A stretch of DNA of 64,000 bases from NCBI RefSeq assembly GCF_000254135.1, contig NZ_AINS01000033.1, positions 1-64,000 of the forward strand. The letters are read 5' to 3'. This stretch comes from Campylobacter coli LMG 9860. GTDB taxonomy: Bacteria; Campylobacterota; Campylobacteria; Campylobacterales; Campylobacteraceae. Below, one piece after another: positions 8,345 to 17,366 of this stretch. The first letter of the stretch is position 1. Every line of letters starts with the position of its first letter. Made by a program: the position numbers and the translations under genes. The notes beneath the pieces were generated by a model. It was not told where the DNA came from, did no database searches, and saw nothing but the letters and a program-made list of their open reading frames with translations.

Positions 8345-8716
8345 TTAACTCTCCTTATCGAATATCATTCCTATCACATCTTTAAAATACTCAGCTAAAC
8401 GCATAGCCTCTTCGCTAGGAATTTGGCGGATTTCTCTTCCTGTGCTTTTTTCCGTTACGCTAATATACATAGAGCCGATTTTATCGCTATAACCAAAGCG
8501 AACATTGGTATCTAAAGAGTCCATTTGCTCATTTAGTTTTTTTGTAATATCAGCTAACTTTTCACTCAAACCTTGTTCTTTTTGTCCATCATCGCCTCCT
8601 TGGCTTTTATTTTCTCCAGCTTGAATATCTGAATAAGTTTGATGCACTCCACTTGCTCTTTGACCTAAATTCGCAAAAGCTGCATCTAACTGTCCATTTG
8701 CCTTTGATATTTCCAT
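8345..8716 (-). CDS. flaG: FlaG family flagellar protein
   Basis: A 123-residue soluble protein. The C-terminal half matches the FlaG domain (NVRFGYSDKIGSMYISVTEK, then TGREIRQIPSEEAMRLAEYF). FlaG affects filament length and is expressed with fliD. The N-terminal half is low-complexity and hydrophilic (rich in Q, G, E). It is the first gene of the flaG-fliD-fliS unit, and its upstream region carries both sigma-54 and sigma-28 motifs. Confidence 0.92.
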   Translation of the reverse strand: MEISKANGQLDAAFANLGQRASGVHQTYSDIQAGENKSQGGDDGQKEQGLSEKLADITKKLNEQMDSLDTNVRFGYSDKIGSMYISVTEKSTGREIRQIPSEEAMRLAEYFKDVIGMIFDKES

Positions 8717-8758
8717 TTTAAAATCCTTTTTAAAATTTAATATTGCTATTTAAAGGCT

Positions 8759-8764
8759 ATATCG
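8759..8764 (-). promoter_or_regulatory. sigma-28 (FliA) -10 box upstream of flaG
   Basis: TGTCGATATA on the minus strand contains the Campylobacter FliA -10 core CGATAT, 43 bases before the flaG ATG. A TAAAGT match lies at 8787-8792, but the 22-base gap is longer than usual, so only the -10 is convincing. Confidence 0.5.
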
Positions 8765-8828
8765 ACAAAATTATAAATTTATGAATACTTTATAAAGAAA
8801 AATTTATTTTTCATTATAAAAAAATAAC

Positions 8829-8846
8829 AAGCAAAAAGTGTACCAA
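8829..8846 (-). promoter_or_regulatory. sigma-54 promoter upstream of flaG
   Basis: TTGGTACACTTTTTGCTT on the minus strand matches the RpoN -24/-12 consensus (TGGNAC-N5-TTGC), with exactly ten bases between GG and GC. It lies about 115 bases upstream of flaG, just after the end of the UbiD gene, and would be activated by FlgR. Confidence 0.6.
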
Positions 8847-8877
8847 GAGTTATTAAAAAGCTGAATTTAAGATAGAA

Positions 8878-10683
8878 CTAACCTAGAATTTCAAATTTTG
8901 AAAAAAGTTCTGAGTTATTTTCCAAAATATTTCTTAAAATCAAATCCTCAATCACGCTTTTAGTACAATCAGTTTGCTTAGGCCAAACTCTTTCATAACC
9001 CTCTACTAAGCCCTTGGCACTAGCATCGACACCTACTCTATCAGCTTTGATAAAAATATCTCTTTTAGCGTCTATATTGTTTACCACACGCCATACAAGC
9101 ATATAAGGATTTTCAAGTTTGTTATTGGAATCTAAAAATACTAAAATTCTAAAATGTTTTTTAAATTCCAAAAGTTTTTCAAAGCTTTGCTCTATTTTTT
9201 CTTTTTTATCTAGCAAAATACAAACTATAGGGCTTTTGCTTTCTTTGTAAAATTGTTTTAAATTAACAGGCTCTATTTTGGTTGTAAAAAGTTCTAATAA
9301 TTTTTCATCTTCTAAAATTTCAAGCTCTTCTACCATGGCTTCTTCACAAGCATCAAGTCCTGCTTTTCCTCCAAAGCAAGAATTAGGCGAAGCATGATCT
9401 AATTGATCACAAATTCCTTCAGAAATTAAAATTTTATTTGTATTAAAACGATTTAAAATATAAGGTATTAATGCATCATAATCATCCAAATTTGGAGCTT
9501 TTTTATCTACAAAAATAGCATGTTTAACAAAGCTCATTTGCCCCACTCCCCAAAAAGCATGCATAATTTGCTGTGCATGAGCGGGATATTTTGCATCAAT
9601 TTTTGCCAAGATAAGATTATGAAAAACCCCATTTTCGGGCATTTTATAATCGATTAAATCAGGAACTGAAGTTTGCAAAAGAGGTAAAAATATTCTTTCA
9701 GTCCCAAGTCCCATAATCTTATCTTCTAAAGGCGGTTTTCCCACAACAGTTGCTTGATAGATGGCTTCTTTTTTAGCATAAATTTTTTCTACCTTCATCA
9801 CAGGAAAAAGCTCTGCAGGGGTATAAAAACCCGTATGATCGCCAAAAGGTCCTTCGACTTTAAACTCTTCTAAATCCACGTAGCCTTCGATCACTATATC
9901 GCTATCATAAGGCACGAAAATACCATTTTCACAAGGTGTCAGCTTAGCTGGAGTTTTTTTAATAAAACCATAAAGCAAAAGTTCAAAAATTCCCTTAGGT
10001 AAAGGTGCTTGAGAGCACCAAATATAAAGAGGATCTCCGCCTATAGCTATACTTACAGGCATTTTTTTAAAGCCAGCATTTTTATACTCATGATAAAAAT
10101 TTGCCCCATCTTTATGAATTTGCCAATGCATTAAAAGCTCATTTTTATCGCTAACTTGTAAACGATACATGCCAAGATTGTTTTGGGTTTTGTCTAAATT
10201 TTGTGTATAAACTTGCCCCATAGTAATAAATCTACCCGCATCTTCTTCCCAAGTCTTAAGTATAGGAAGTTCTTCAAGAGAATTTAAAAGCTCATAATCA
10301 TACAAAGCTTTATCTGCTTTTAATCTTTTAGGTGGGACATTTTTAAGACTTAATAAATTCATAAAAAAATCTATTTTTGCTTTAAAACTAGTAGGAATAT
10401 GAAGTTTGGTTAGCTTTGAAATTTCATCAGCTACCTCTTTATAATCTCGTCCAAAAGCCAAATTTAATGCTTTTTCATTACAAAAAGCATTCATTAAAAC
10501 AGGAAATTTATATTGTTTATTGTTTTGTTTATCTATGGGATTTTTAAAAAGCAAGGCCTTGCCATTTTCACCTTTTTTAGCTTCTATATAAGCTAAATGG
10601 GCGATTTCAAGATCTACATCTACAGGTTCTTCATACACTTTTAGTAAATCATTGTCTTTTAGAATTTTAATAAAATCTTTCAT
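8878..10683 (-). CDS. ubiD: UbiD-family decarboxylase, probable menaquinone-pathway enzyme
   Basis: A 601-residue member of the prenyl-FMN-dependent UbiD family. Family motifs are NNLGMYRLQVSDKNELLMHW (prFMN and metal site), HWQIHKDG and EGPFGDHTGFYTP. Campylobacter makes menaquinone by the futalosine route and no ubiquinone, so the likely substrate is the prenylated 6-naphthoate intermediate (MqnL role). That is inference from pathway knowledge. It needs prenyl-FMN from a UbiX partner not in this window. Last gene of the operon that starts at 16680; its start overlaps the hemC stop (ATGA). Confidence 0.93.
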   Translation of the reverse strand: MKDFIKILKDNDLLKVYEEPVDVDLEIAHLAYIEAKKGENGKALLFKNPIDKQNNKQYKFPVLMNAFCNEKALNLAFGRDYKEVADEISKLTKLHIPTSFKAKIDFFMNLLSLKNVPPKRLKADKALYDYELLNSLEELPILKTWEEDAGRFITMGQVYTQNLDKTQNNLGMYRLQVSDKNELLMHWQIHKDGANFYHEYKNAGFKKMPVSIAIGGDPLYIWCSQAPLPKGIFELLLYGFIKKTPAKLTPCENGIFVPYDSDIVIEGYVDLEEFKVEGPFGDHTGFYTPAELFPVMKVEKIYAKKEAIYQATVVGKPPLEDKIMGLGTERIFLPLLQTSVPDLIDYKMPENGVFHNLILAKIDAKYPAHAQQIMHAFWGVGQMSFVKHAIFVDKKAPNLDDYDALIPYILNRFNTNKILISEGICDQLDHASPNSCFGGKAGLDACEEAMVEELEILEDEKLLELFTTKIEPVNLKQFYKESKSPIVCILLDKKEKIEQSFEKLLEFKKHFRILVFLDSNNKLENPYMLVWRVVNNIDAKRDIFIKADRVGVDASAKGLVEGYERVWPKQTDCTKSVIEDLILRNILENNSELFSKFEILG

Positions 10684-11606
10684 ATCATACTTTCAGCTTT
10701 TTTCAAAATTTCTTTAGCCCCCTTGGCGATAAATTCTTTCGCTAAACTTTCGCCAAAGCCTTTAAAATCACTTTTTTTGATCATTCTTTTTTCTTTTAAA
10801 ATTTCACTACCATCAGGCAAACCAAGTATGGCACGCACACAAATCTCATCATTTAGAAGTTCTGCATTAATACCAATAGGCACTTGACATCCTCCTTCTA
10901 AAGTAGCGATAAATTCTCTTTCTATGGTAGTTTCTATCAAAGCATTATCATCATTTAAACACTTTAAAAATTCTAAAATTTTTTCATCATCTGTACTCTC
11001 TATACCCAAAGCCCCTTGAGATGCTGCTGGGATCAGCTCATCTTTGCTAAATGCATAAACAAAATTCACTTGTTTGTCTAAATCCAAACGCTTAATGCCT
11101 GCCATAGCTAAGATAATCGCATCAAAATCCCCATTTTTTAATTTTTCTATACGAGAATTCACATTGCCACGTAAGGAAATGATTTCCAAATCAGGTCTTA
11201 ATAATAAAAGTTGCATTTTGCGTCTAAGGCTTGTAGTGCCTATCTTTGCGCCTTTTGGCAAAGAAAGAAAATCTTTATAATTTTGACTCAACATCGCATC
11301 ATTACTTTGTTCTCTTTTGCTAACTGCAGCCAAAATCAAACCTTGTGGAAAAAAGCTCGGTACATCTTTTAAACTATGTACAGCTAAATGCGCTTCATTT
11401 CTTAGCATACTTTCTTCTAGTTCTTTAGTAAAAAGTCCTTTACCACCTATTTTTGCTAGTGGGCTATCTAACAAAACATCTCCTTTGGTTTTAAAGCCTT
11501 CTAAGCGAACTGCTATGCCATGAGTTTTATTTAAAAAATCTGCTACAAATTCACTTTGCCAAAGAGCTAATTGACTCTTTCTTGTAGCTATAACAAGCTC
11601 TTTCAT
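10680..11606 (-). CDS. hemC: porphobilinogen deaminase (hydroxymethylbilane synthase)
   Basis: A 308-residue cytoplasmic enzyme that condenses four porphobilinogen molecules into hydroxymethylbilane. The dipyrromethane cofactor attaches to the Cys of EGGCQVPIG (Cys240). The catalytic Asp is in HSLKDVPS (Asp81), and the Arg-rich pocket includes TTSLRRK (124-130) and LRGNVNSRI (145-153). Length is normal. It overlaps fxsA upstream and ubiD downstream by 4 bases each. Confidence 0.97.
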   Translation of the reverse strand: MKELVIATRKSQLALWQSEFVADFLNKTHGIAVRLEGFKTKGDVLLDSPLAKIGGKGLFTKELEESMLRNEAHLAVHSLKDVPSFFPQGLILAAVSKREQSNDAMLSQNYKDFLSLPKGAKIGTTSLRRKMQLLLLRPDLEIISLRGNVNSRIEKLKNGDFDAIILAMAGIKRLDLDKQVNFVYAFSKDELIPAASQGALGIESTDDEKILEFLKCLNDDNALIETTIEREFIATLEGGCQVPIGINAELLNDEICVRAILGLPDGSEILKEKRMIKKSDFKGFGESLAKEFIAKGAKEILKKAESMI

Positions 11607-11989
11607 TTTCTCTCCTCTATAATTTCAACATCGATAATTTCTTCATCAGAAGTGTTATTTTGTCTGTAGTTTCTTTTATATCTAGGCTTAGCAAAATTAA
11701 AAATCAAACCAAAACACAAAACAAAAAATCCAAAAATACTCGTTACTATTCCTGGAAAGATAAGCAAAAAAGCCGCCATTACAAAAGCAAATTGAGTCAA
11801 CATATCTTTAAAACCGCTTATACGAAATTCAAGCATATTTTTCCAAAAAATTCCGAGCAAAATTACTCCAAAAATCATACTAGCTAAAATAAATATTAAA
11901 AAATTTCCCAAACCAAAAAATACAATAAATAAAATACTTGCAACAAGTTCTAGTAAAAAAAGCGGACTAAGGCTAAGTTTATAATTCAT
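11603..11989 (-). CDS. small membrane protein, FxsA-like
   Basis: A 128-residue inner-membrane protein with about four hydrophobic segments (residues about 8-30, 30-48, 65-82, 84-100) and a charged C-terminal tail (about 103-128). The pattern [16 protein letters not shown] resembles the PGFxTDxxG block of the FxsA family (E. coli FxsA relieves exclusion of phage T7 by plasmid F). The molecular role is not known. It is locked into the operon, overlapping proS and hemC by 4 bases each. Corresponds to Cj0544 from memory. Confidence 0.7.
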   Translation of the reverse strand: MNYKLSLSPLFLLELVASILFIVFFGLGNFLIFILASMIFGVILLGIFWKNMLEFRISGFKDMLTQFAFVMAAFLLIFPGIVTSIFGFFVLCFGLIFNFAKPRYKRNYRQNNTSDEEIIDVEIIEERK

Positions 11990-13695
11990 TCTATACTCTT
12001 TTTAATAAAATCAAAAGCTTCTTTACTTGATATGATTTTTTTCTCTAGTGTTTTTCTATCTATAAATTCTAATTCATCCTTTTCTAAGCCCTTGCCTACA
12101 ACTAAAGCATAAGGAAAGCCTATAAGCTCAAAATCATTCATCTTAACACCAAAACGCTCATTTCTATCATCAAGTAAAACTTCAATACCTGCATTGCTTA
12201 AATCCTCATAAAGCTTGGTAGCAAATTCCAAAGACTTCTCATCTTTGATATTTGAAATTATAATTTCAAGCGTAAAAGGAGCTAAGGTTTTATTCCAAAT
12301 ACAACCCTTTTCATCATGATTTGCCTCAATTGCTACTGCAAGTAAACGCGAAACTCCTATACCATAACATCCCATGTAAAAAGGCTTGCTTTTGCCATTT
12401 TCATCTAAGAAATTTGCATTCATAGTCTTAGAATATTTTTGTCCTAATTTGAAAATATGTCCTACTTCTATACCCTTGCTTAATTTTAATTTTCCACCAC
12501 ATTTAGCACAGCAATCATTTTCTTTAACCTCTGCTAAATCCTTAAAGCGATCTTTGTTTAAATTAACTACATCAATGCCTATTAAATGATAATCTTTTTC
12601 ATTTGCTCCCATTATCATTTGTTTTTCGCCTTCAAGCTCTTTATCCAAATAAAAATCAACATTTTTCAAACCCACAAAGCCTATAAAACCTGCAACCAAT
12701 CCCGCTTTTTCCAATTCTTCTTCGCTCGCATCCACAAGCTCAAGAGCATTGCAAGCGTTTTGCGCTTTGGTTTCTTGTAAATCATCGCAACCGCGTATAA
12801 AAAACACAACTAATTTATTTTCATTTTCATAAATAGCTTTTTTCACCACAGCCTTGATAGTATAAAAAGCATTGATTTTGAAAAATTGCGCTAAAGCTTC
12901 TATGGTTTTAATATCTGGAGTGTGAAATTTACTTGCGTAATTTGCCTCAGGACGCTCTTCATCACAAGTTTTATTGGCTCTAACTGCAGCTTCAACATTT
13001 GCAGCATAATCACAATTTTCACAAATTAAAATATCATCCTCACCATTTTTTGCCAAAACCATAAATTCCTTAGAACCACTTCCACCAATAGCCCCACTAT
13101 CAGCTTCAACTGCTCTAAAATCAAGCCCCATTCTTTGCAAGATTTGGGAATAAGTGTTATACATCAAATCAAATTCACGCGTTAAATCTTCTTCATTTGC
13201 ATGAAAACTATAACCATCTTTCATTAAAAATTCACGACATCTTAAAAGCCCAAATCTTGGTCTTGCTTCATCACGAAATTTAAGCCCTATTTGATATAAA
13301 TGCAAAGGAAGTTGTTTATAAGATGTGATTTTATTTTTTACCAAAGAAAGCATAGCCTCTTCATGCGTTGGGCCTAAAACAAAATCATTTTCTTTTCTAT
13401 CTTTAAAACGCAAAAGCTCTTTACCAAAAACATTATAACGCCCGCTTTCTTGCCATAAAGTCGCTGGAGTCACAAAGCTTAAATTTACCTCTTGTGCTCC
13501 TGCTTTATCCATTTCTTCCTTAACAATAGTGCGAATTTTATCCAATACTCTTTTTCCCAAAGGTAAAAAATTATAAAGCCCACTACCAATTTGCTCAACA
13601 AAGCCAGCGCGTGTTAAAAAAATATGGCTCGGTAAAGTCGCATCTTTTGGAGCCTCTTTAAGACTTGGTGCATATAATTTACTAAATTTCATCAT
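11986..13695 (-). CDS. proS: prolyl-tRNA synthetase
   Basis: A 569-residue class II aminoacyl-tRNA synthetase of the bacterial type, with an editing (INS) domain between motifs 2 and 3. Motif 2 is [21 protein letters not shown] (about residues 137-157). Motif 3 and the anticodon-binding domain are C-terminal ([16 protein letters not shown], then [15 protein letters not shown]). Its start lies 14 bases inside hemA. It charges tRNA-Pro; pairing with hemA, whose substrate is charged tRNA-Glu, is conserved in H. pylori (HP0238-HP0239, from memory). Confidence 0.97.
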   Translation of the reverse strand: MMKFSKLYAPSLKEAPKDATLPSHIFLTRAGFVEQIGSGLYNFLPLGKRVLDKIRTIVKEEMDKAGAQEVNLSFVTPATLWQESGRYNVFGKELLRFKDRKENDFVLGPTHEEAMLSLVKNKITSYKQLPLHLYQIGLKFRDEARPRFGLLRCREFLMKDGYSFHANEEDLTREFDLMYNTYSQILQRMGLDFRAVEADSGAIGGSGSKEFMVLAKNGEDDILICENCDYAANVEAAVRANKTCDEERPEANYASKFHTPDIKTIEALAQFFKINAFYTIKAVVKKAIYENENKLVVFFIRGCDDLQETKAQNACNALELVDASEEELEKAGLVAGFIGFVGLKNVDFYLDKELEGEKQMIMGANEKDYHLIGIDVVNLNKDRFKDLAEVKENDCCAKCGGKLKLSKGIEVGHIFKLGQKYSKTMNANFLDENGKSKPFYMGCYGIGVSRLLAVAIEANHDEKGCIWNKTLAPFTLEIIISNIKDEKSLEFATKLYEDLSNAGIEVLLDDRNERFGVKMNDFELIGFPYALVVGKGLEKDELEFIDRKTLEKKIISSKEAFDFIKKSIE

Positions 13696-14977
13696 TATTC
13701 TCCATATTAAATTCGCATGTGTATTGATTTAAACCTTCAAGATTATTTTCCAAATCAAAAATATAACGCATAGCATTAATCACTGTATCACTTTGCATTT
13801 TACCTTGCAAATGTTTCAAATTCATAGTTGGAGTATGCAAGAAAGCTTTAAAAACTTGATGGATTAATTTTCTTGCCTCTTCTTCATCAGAATGTTTTAA
13901 ATATCCTTTATCTAAAGCGATTTGAAGCTGTTTGTTGGCACATTCTTTTGCTTGCAAGCGAATCGCTTTTATAATAGGAGTTAAAGCTAAATCATTTAAA
14001 TATCTAAAAAATTCTGCTGTCTCACGCCCGATGATACCATACGCCATACGCGCTTCTTGTTCTCTTAAGGCTAAATTTTTTCGCACAACAACTTCAAGAT
14101 CATCGACCGCAAAAACTGATATTTTTTCATTTTCACTAATATAAATATCTCGTGGCACAGCAATATCAAAAAAATATCTCTTATGAGAGACCTCATCGAT
14201 TAAAGAATTTGTAATAATAGCATTTGGGGCATTGGTAGCTGAGAAAAAAAGTTCATACTCATCAAGATATTTTTTTAAATTATTTAAGCTATCGCACTCG
14301 CTTAAAACACCCAATCTCTCACAAAGGATACGAGCCTTTTCCATATCCCTGTTTAACACTATAACTCTAGCTCCAGCAGTGATTAAATGCTTGGCTGCAA
14401 GCTCTCCCATCTCACCCGCACCTATAACTATAGCACTTTTTCCATCTAAAGGCAAAAGTTCTTTAGCCTTAGCTACTGCTACACTAGCGACTGAAATAGG
14501 ATTTTTTGAAATTTGGGTTTCATTACGAACCTTAGCTGCGCATTTAAATGCACTGTGAATTGCCCTTGAAAGATGTACCGCGCAAAAATTATTTTTTAAA
14601 GCAAAAGCAAAAGCATCTTTTAATTGCCCTGCGATTTGTGTTTCTCCAACAACCAAACTATCAAGTGAGCTTGCAACCGAAAAAAGATGATGAATAGCTC
14701 CGCTATCTTCAAAAATATCAGCTTTTTGAACTAAGCTTTCTTTATCTACATTGCATAATAAAGCTAAGGATTTAATAATATATTCTGCACAAGCTTCTTT
14801 TACATAAGCTACTATTTCTACACGATTACAAGTGCTTATAACCAAACATTCTTCAATATTTTCATGAATGCTTAGCAATCTCAAAAACTCGTTTTTTTTT
14901 GCTTCATCTGAAAAACTCAATCTCTCCCTTAAAGAAAGATCTGTATTTTTATGAGTAAAAGATATGCAATAATACAT
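13682..14977 (-). CDS. hemA: glutamyl-tRNA reductase
   Basis: A 431-residue enzyme that reduces Glu-tRNA to glutamate-1-semialdehyde with NADPH, the committed step of the C5 route to haem. The catalytic cysteine is Cys50 in [29 protein letters not shown] and the Rossmann motif [15 protein letters not shown] follow, and the C-terminal dimerisation helix is present. It starts on the last base of the polyprenyl synthase stop (TAATG) and overlaps proS by 14 bases. Confidence 0.97.
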   Translation of the reverse strand: MYYCISFTHKNTDLSLRERLSFSDEAKKNEFLRLLSIHENIEECLVISTCNRVEIVAYVKEACAEYIIKSLALLCNVDKESLVQKADIFEDSGAIHHLFSVASSLDSLVVGETQIAGQLKDAFAFALKNNFCAVHLSRAIHSAFKCAAKVRNETQISKNPISVASVAVAKAKELLPLDGKSAIVIGAGEMGELAAKHLITAGARVIVLNRDMEKARILCERLGVLSECDSLNNLKKYLDEYELFFSATNAPNAIITNSLIDEVSHKRYFFDIAVPRDIYISENEKISVFAVDDLEVVVRKNLALREQEARMAYGIIGRETAEFFRYLNDLALTPIIKAIRLQAKECANKQLQIALDKGYLKHSDEEEARKLIHQVFKAFLHTPTMNLKHLQGKMQSDTVINAMRYIFDLENNLEGLNQYTCEFNMENNDEI

Positions 14978-15870
14978 TAAAAATCCCTATCTATCATAGC
15001 TTGAATTATATCTTGAAGTTTTTCATTGGAAAAATCTTTTATAGCTAGTGCTGCTTGGTGGGCATATTCTTTAGCCTCCAATATAGCTTTATTTAAAGCT
15101 TTTGTTTCTTCAAATTTGGTTTGTATCCAAATTTTTTCATCATTGTTTAAATCTTTTTGAAATAAATTCTTTAATTGAGCCCTATCCTCATTATTTAAAT
15201 TTTCATAAAGATAAATATAAGGCAAAGTGGTTTTACCCTCTTTAAAATCATTCATAGCAGGTTTTCCAAGGGTTTTTTCATCGCCCTTAATGTCTAAAAT
15301 ATCATCAATCATTTGAAATGCAAGACCTAAATTTTTGCCATATTCTCCAAAAGCTTTTTCATCTAAATTTGCCAAAATAGCCCCACACCTTGCACTTGCT
15401 TCGATTAAAACTGCGGTTTTATTATAAATCATCTTTAGATATTTATCTTTATCCGCATTAAAACTTTTGCTAAGCTCAACATCCATAAGCTCGCCTACAG
15501 CAAGCTTAACAACCGCATCTGAAATAATACTTGCAAAACAAGCATCTAGTTGGCTCAATTCATAAAAAGCTTTTGAATATAAAATATCTCCAAGCATAAG
15601 GGCGTTTTTTGTACCAAATTCGGCATTAACAGACTTTGCACCACGTCTTAATTTGCTTTCATCTATGATATCATCATGCAACAAACTTGCTAAATGTATA
15701 AGTTCTATTGCGGCACAAATTTTATAAGAATTTGCATTTTCTCCTGCGATTGCTAAAAGTAGCTTTGAACGCAATTTTTTGCCTGATTTGGTATTAGCAA
15801 GCATAGTTAAAATAGGTTCATAATCAAGCTCTTGCAAATATTGTTTTATCAAATCATCTATTGGCTGCAC
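14977..15870 (-). CDS. ispB: polyprenyl diphosphate synthase (quinone side chain)
   Basis: A 297-residue trans-isoprenyl diphosphate synthase that adds isopentenyl units to make the long chain of menaquinone. Both Asp-rich motifs are present: LLHDDIIDE (Asp66-67, 70) and FQMIDDILDIKGD (Asp189-193). GKKLR near residue 30 binds substrate. Chain length cannot be read with certainty. Together with the UbiD gene at the end of the same operon it points to menaquinone synthesis. Sixteen bases separate it from the upstream gene. Confidence 0.93.
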   Translation of the reverse strand: MQPIDDLIKQYLQELDYEPILTMLANTKSGKKLRSKLLLAIAGENANSYKICAAIELIHLASLLHDDIIDESKLRRGAKSVNAEFGTKNALMLGDILYSKAFYELSQLDACFASIISDAVVKLAVGELMDVELSKSFNADKDKYLKMIYNKTAVLIEASARCGAILANLDEKAFGEYGKNLGLAFQMIDDILDIKGDEKTLGKPAMNDFKEGKTTLPYIYLYENLNNEDRAQLKNLFQKDLNNDEKIWIQTKFEETKALNKAILEAKEYAHQAALAIKDFSNEKLQDIIQAMIDRDF

Positions 15871-15886
15871 CCTATATCCTTCAAAT

Positions 15887-16417
15887 TTAGTTTGTGGTAT
15901 TTTCTCGTTGTATCAATGGTTCTACTTGAGGCTCATTAAAATCTATCATAGGCACTACTTGATTATTTTGAGGTGGATTTGTTAATTGCATTTTTCTTGG
16001 ATCAAGAAATTTCACTTCAAGTCTAGAATCCTTATCTTCTATATACACAGTAAAAATTGCCTCACCTTTTTTGTATTCGCTAAATTCTAAAATAAGCCTT
16101 GCTCTATCAATATGTGGATTTTTATAATCAGGAATTAAAGTTTGGGTTACCCAGTCCAAATTTCTTCTTAAACTCATCACAAATTGACGCGGATATTTAC
16201 GAAATTTAGAATGAACGACTATATTGGTATTATCAAACAAAGTCCAATAAAAATCAAAATTTTGAACCCCATTATCATAACCAAGCTCTTTAATCTCCAC
16301 GCTAGCTCTCTCGTCTTTTTTAAGTGTAAATTTATATGTATAATCAAAAACAGGAGCAGCATTTAAAACAATGCAATTTGCCATCAAAGTAAAAAAAACC
16401 AAAAGCCTAATGCTCAT
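15887..16417 (-). CDS. exported protein of unknown function
   Basis: A 176-residue protein with an N-terminal signal peptide (MSIRLLVFFTLMANCIVLNA, cut likely after AAP). The mature part is probably beta-rich, with many Tyr and Phe residues and a Pro-rich tail. I recognise no domain. It starts on the last base of the preceding stop codon. It sits at the Cj0540 position; the H. pylori gene at the same place is HP0241 (from memory). Periplasmic location is inferred from the signal peptide. Confidence 0.82.
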   Translation of the reverse strand: MSIRLLVFFTLMANCIVLNAAPVFDYTYKFTLKKDERASVEIKELGYDNGVQNFDFYWTLFDNTNIVVHSKFRKYPRQFVMSLRRNLDWVTQTLIPDYKNPHIDRARLILEFSEYKKGEAIFTVYIEDKDSRLEVKFLDPRKMQLTNPPQNNQVVPMIDFNEPQVEPLIQRENTTN

Positions 16418-16680
16418 TAGCCCTCATGTCCTAAAATTTTAGCACCTAATTCTATAAAAAGATCGTTTTGCCTTTCTTGAATAAAATCTCCATTTTCAAG
16501 TATAAAGCTTTTCATATCCATTTCATTAAAACCTTGTTTTTCTAAAAGTTCGATCATAGCAATATGATCAGCAAAAAAGTTTTCAAATACTTTTTCTAAA
16601 GCTCCTAAATTTCCATTTTGTATAATTTCTATAAATTTTTCCTTAGGAGTTTTATTAAACATTTCGTCAAAAATATCCAT
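16417..16680 (-). CDS. DUF2018 / HP0242-like small helical protein
   Basis: An 87-residue all-helical acidic protein that opens the haem/quinone operon. The C-terminal pattern IQERQNDLFIELGAKILGHEG aligns by eye with the end of H. pylori HP0242 (IESRKTDIVIQSMANILSGNE, from memory), the DUF2018 protein whose dimer has a knotted chain topology. Position also matches, because H. pylori has hemC-proS-hemA-ispB-HP0241-HP0242 in the same order. Function is unknown in both species. Confidence 0.72.
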   Translation of the reverse strand: MDIFDEMFNKTPKEKFIEIIQNGNLGALEKVFENFFADHIAMIELLEKQGFNEMDMKSFILENGDFIQERQNDLFIELGAKILGHEG

Positions 16681-16707
16681 TGAATTTCCTTAATAAATAT
16701 GTTTTTG

Positions 16708-16713
16708 ATTATA
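16708..16713 (-). promoter_or_regulatory. -10 box of the haem/quinone operon
   Basis: TTTTATAATC on the minus strand, with TATAAT at 16708-16713, lies 28 bases before the first gene of the eight-gene operon. Confidence 0.6.
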
Positions 16714-16780
16714 AAATTTTAATCGTTAAAAGTAGCTAAATTAAAAAATGAAAAAGTTTAAAAATTTATTTCAAGAAGCA

Positions 16781-16808
16781 ATAAATTTGGGAATAAACCC
16801 AAATTTAT
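16781..16808 (-). terminator. terminator hairpin after oorC
   Basis: ATAAATTTGGG and CCCAAATTTAT form a perfect 11-bp stem around an AATAAA loop, directly adjoining the oorC stop codon. It separates the TCA operon from the haem/quinone operon. A T run is weak. Confidence 0.6.
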
Positions 16809-17366
16809 TTAAGAATGAGCTTTGGTTTCTTGTGCGTATTTAACACCCAAATCAAAAGCTTTAGAATTTGCATCTCTTGTTTTAGCTGGAACCATATGAA
16901 GCATCGTTTCTTTAAGAATATCCAAATCAATACATTTACTCATATAAGCAGCTATGGCTAGTGCAACAACTGATTGAGTAGCTACATTACCTACCTCATC
17001 TTTAGCTATAGTAATGATAGGAATTTCAAAAATTTGCCATTTTTTATAATCTTCGCTTTCAGGATGAACCAAATTTGGTTCTACAACTATGATGCCACCC
17101 TCTTTTACTCCGCCACGAAAACCTTTATAACCCTTATCTGCAGTTGAAAGCATAAAGTCTACTTCGCCCTCTACCGCATAAGGAAAAAGAATTTCTTTAT
17201 CATCGATGATAATATCAACCTTAGTCGGACCTCCACGCACTTGGGAAGTATAAGTTGAAGCTTTAAAGGCTTGACGACCTTCTTTAATCGCTGCTTCAGC
17301 TAAAATTTCTCCTGCGGTGATAACACCTTGACCACCCTCACCACCAAATCTTAATTGATATTTCAT
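16809..17366 (-). CDS. oorC: 2-oxoglutarate:acceptor oxidoreductase, gamma subunit
   Basis: A 185-residue subunit of the four-part OorDABC complex, which oxidises 2-oxoglutarate with CoA to succinyl-CoA and passes electrons to a low-potential acceptor (flavodoxin in epsilonproteobacteria). The gamma domain signature LRFGGEGGQGVITAGEILAEAA (residues 4-25) and RGGPTKVD are typical. It overlaps oorB by 4 bases. The oxygen-sensitive enzyme fits a microaerophile that has no 2-oxoglutarate dehydrogenase. Confidence 0.96.
   Translation of the reverse strand: MKYQLRFGGEGGQGVITAGEILAEAAIKEGRQAFKASTYTSQVRGGPTKVDIIIDDKEILFPYAVEGEVDFMLSTADKGYKGFRGGVKEGGIIVVEPNLVHPESEDYKKWQIFEIPIITIAKDEVGNVATQSVVALAIAAYMSKCIDLDILKETMLHMVPAKTRDANSKAFDLGVKYAQETKAHS

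Noticed and set aside
8765-8792. Full sigma-28 promoter with -35 at 8787-8792
   Set aside because: TAAAGT is 22 bases from CGATAT, too far for a normal FliA promoter, so only the -10 is reported.
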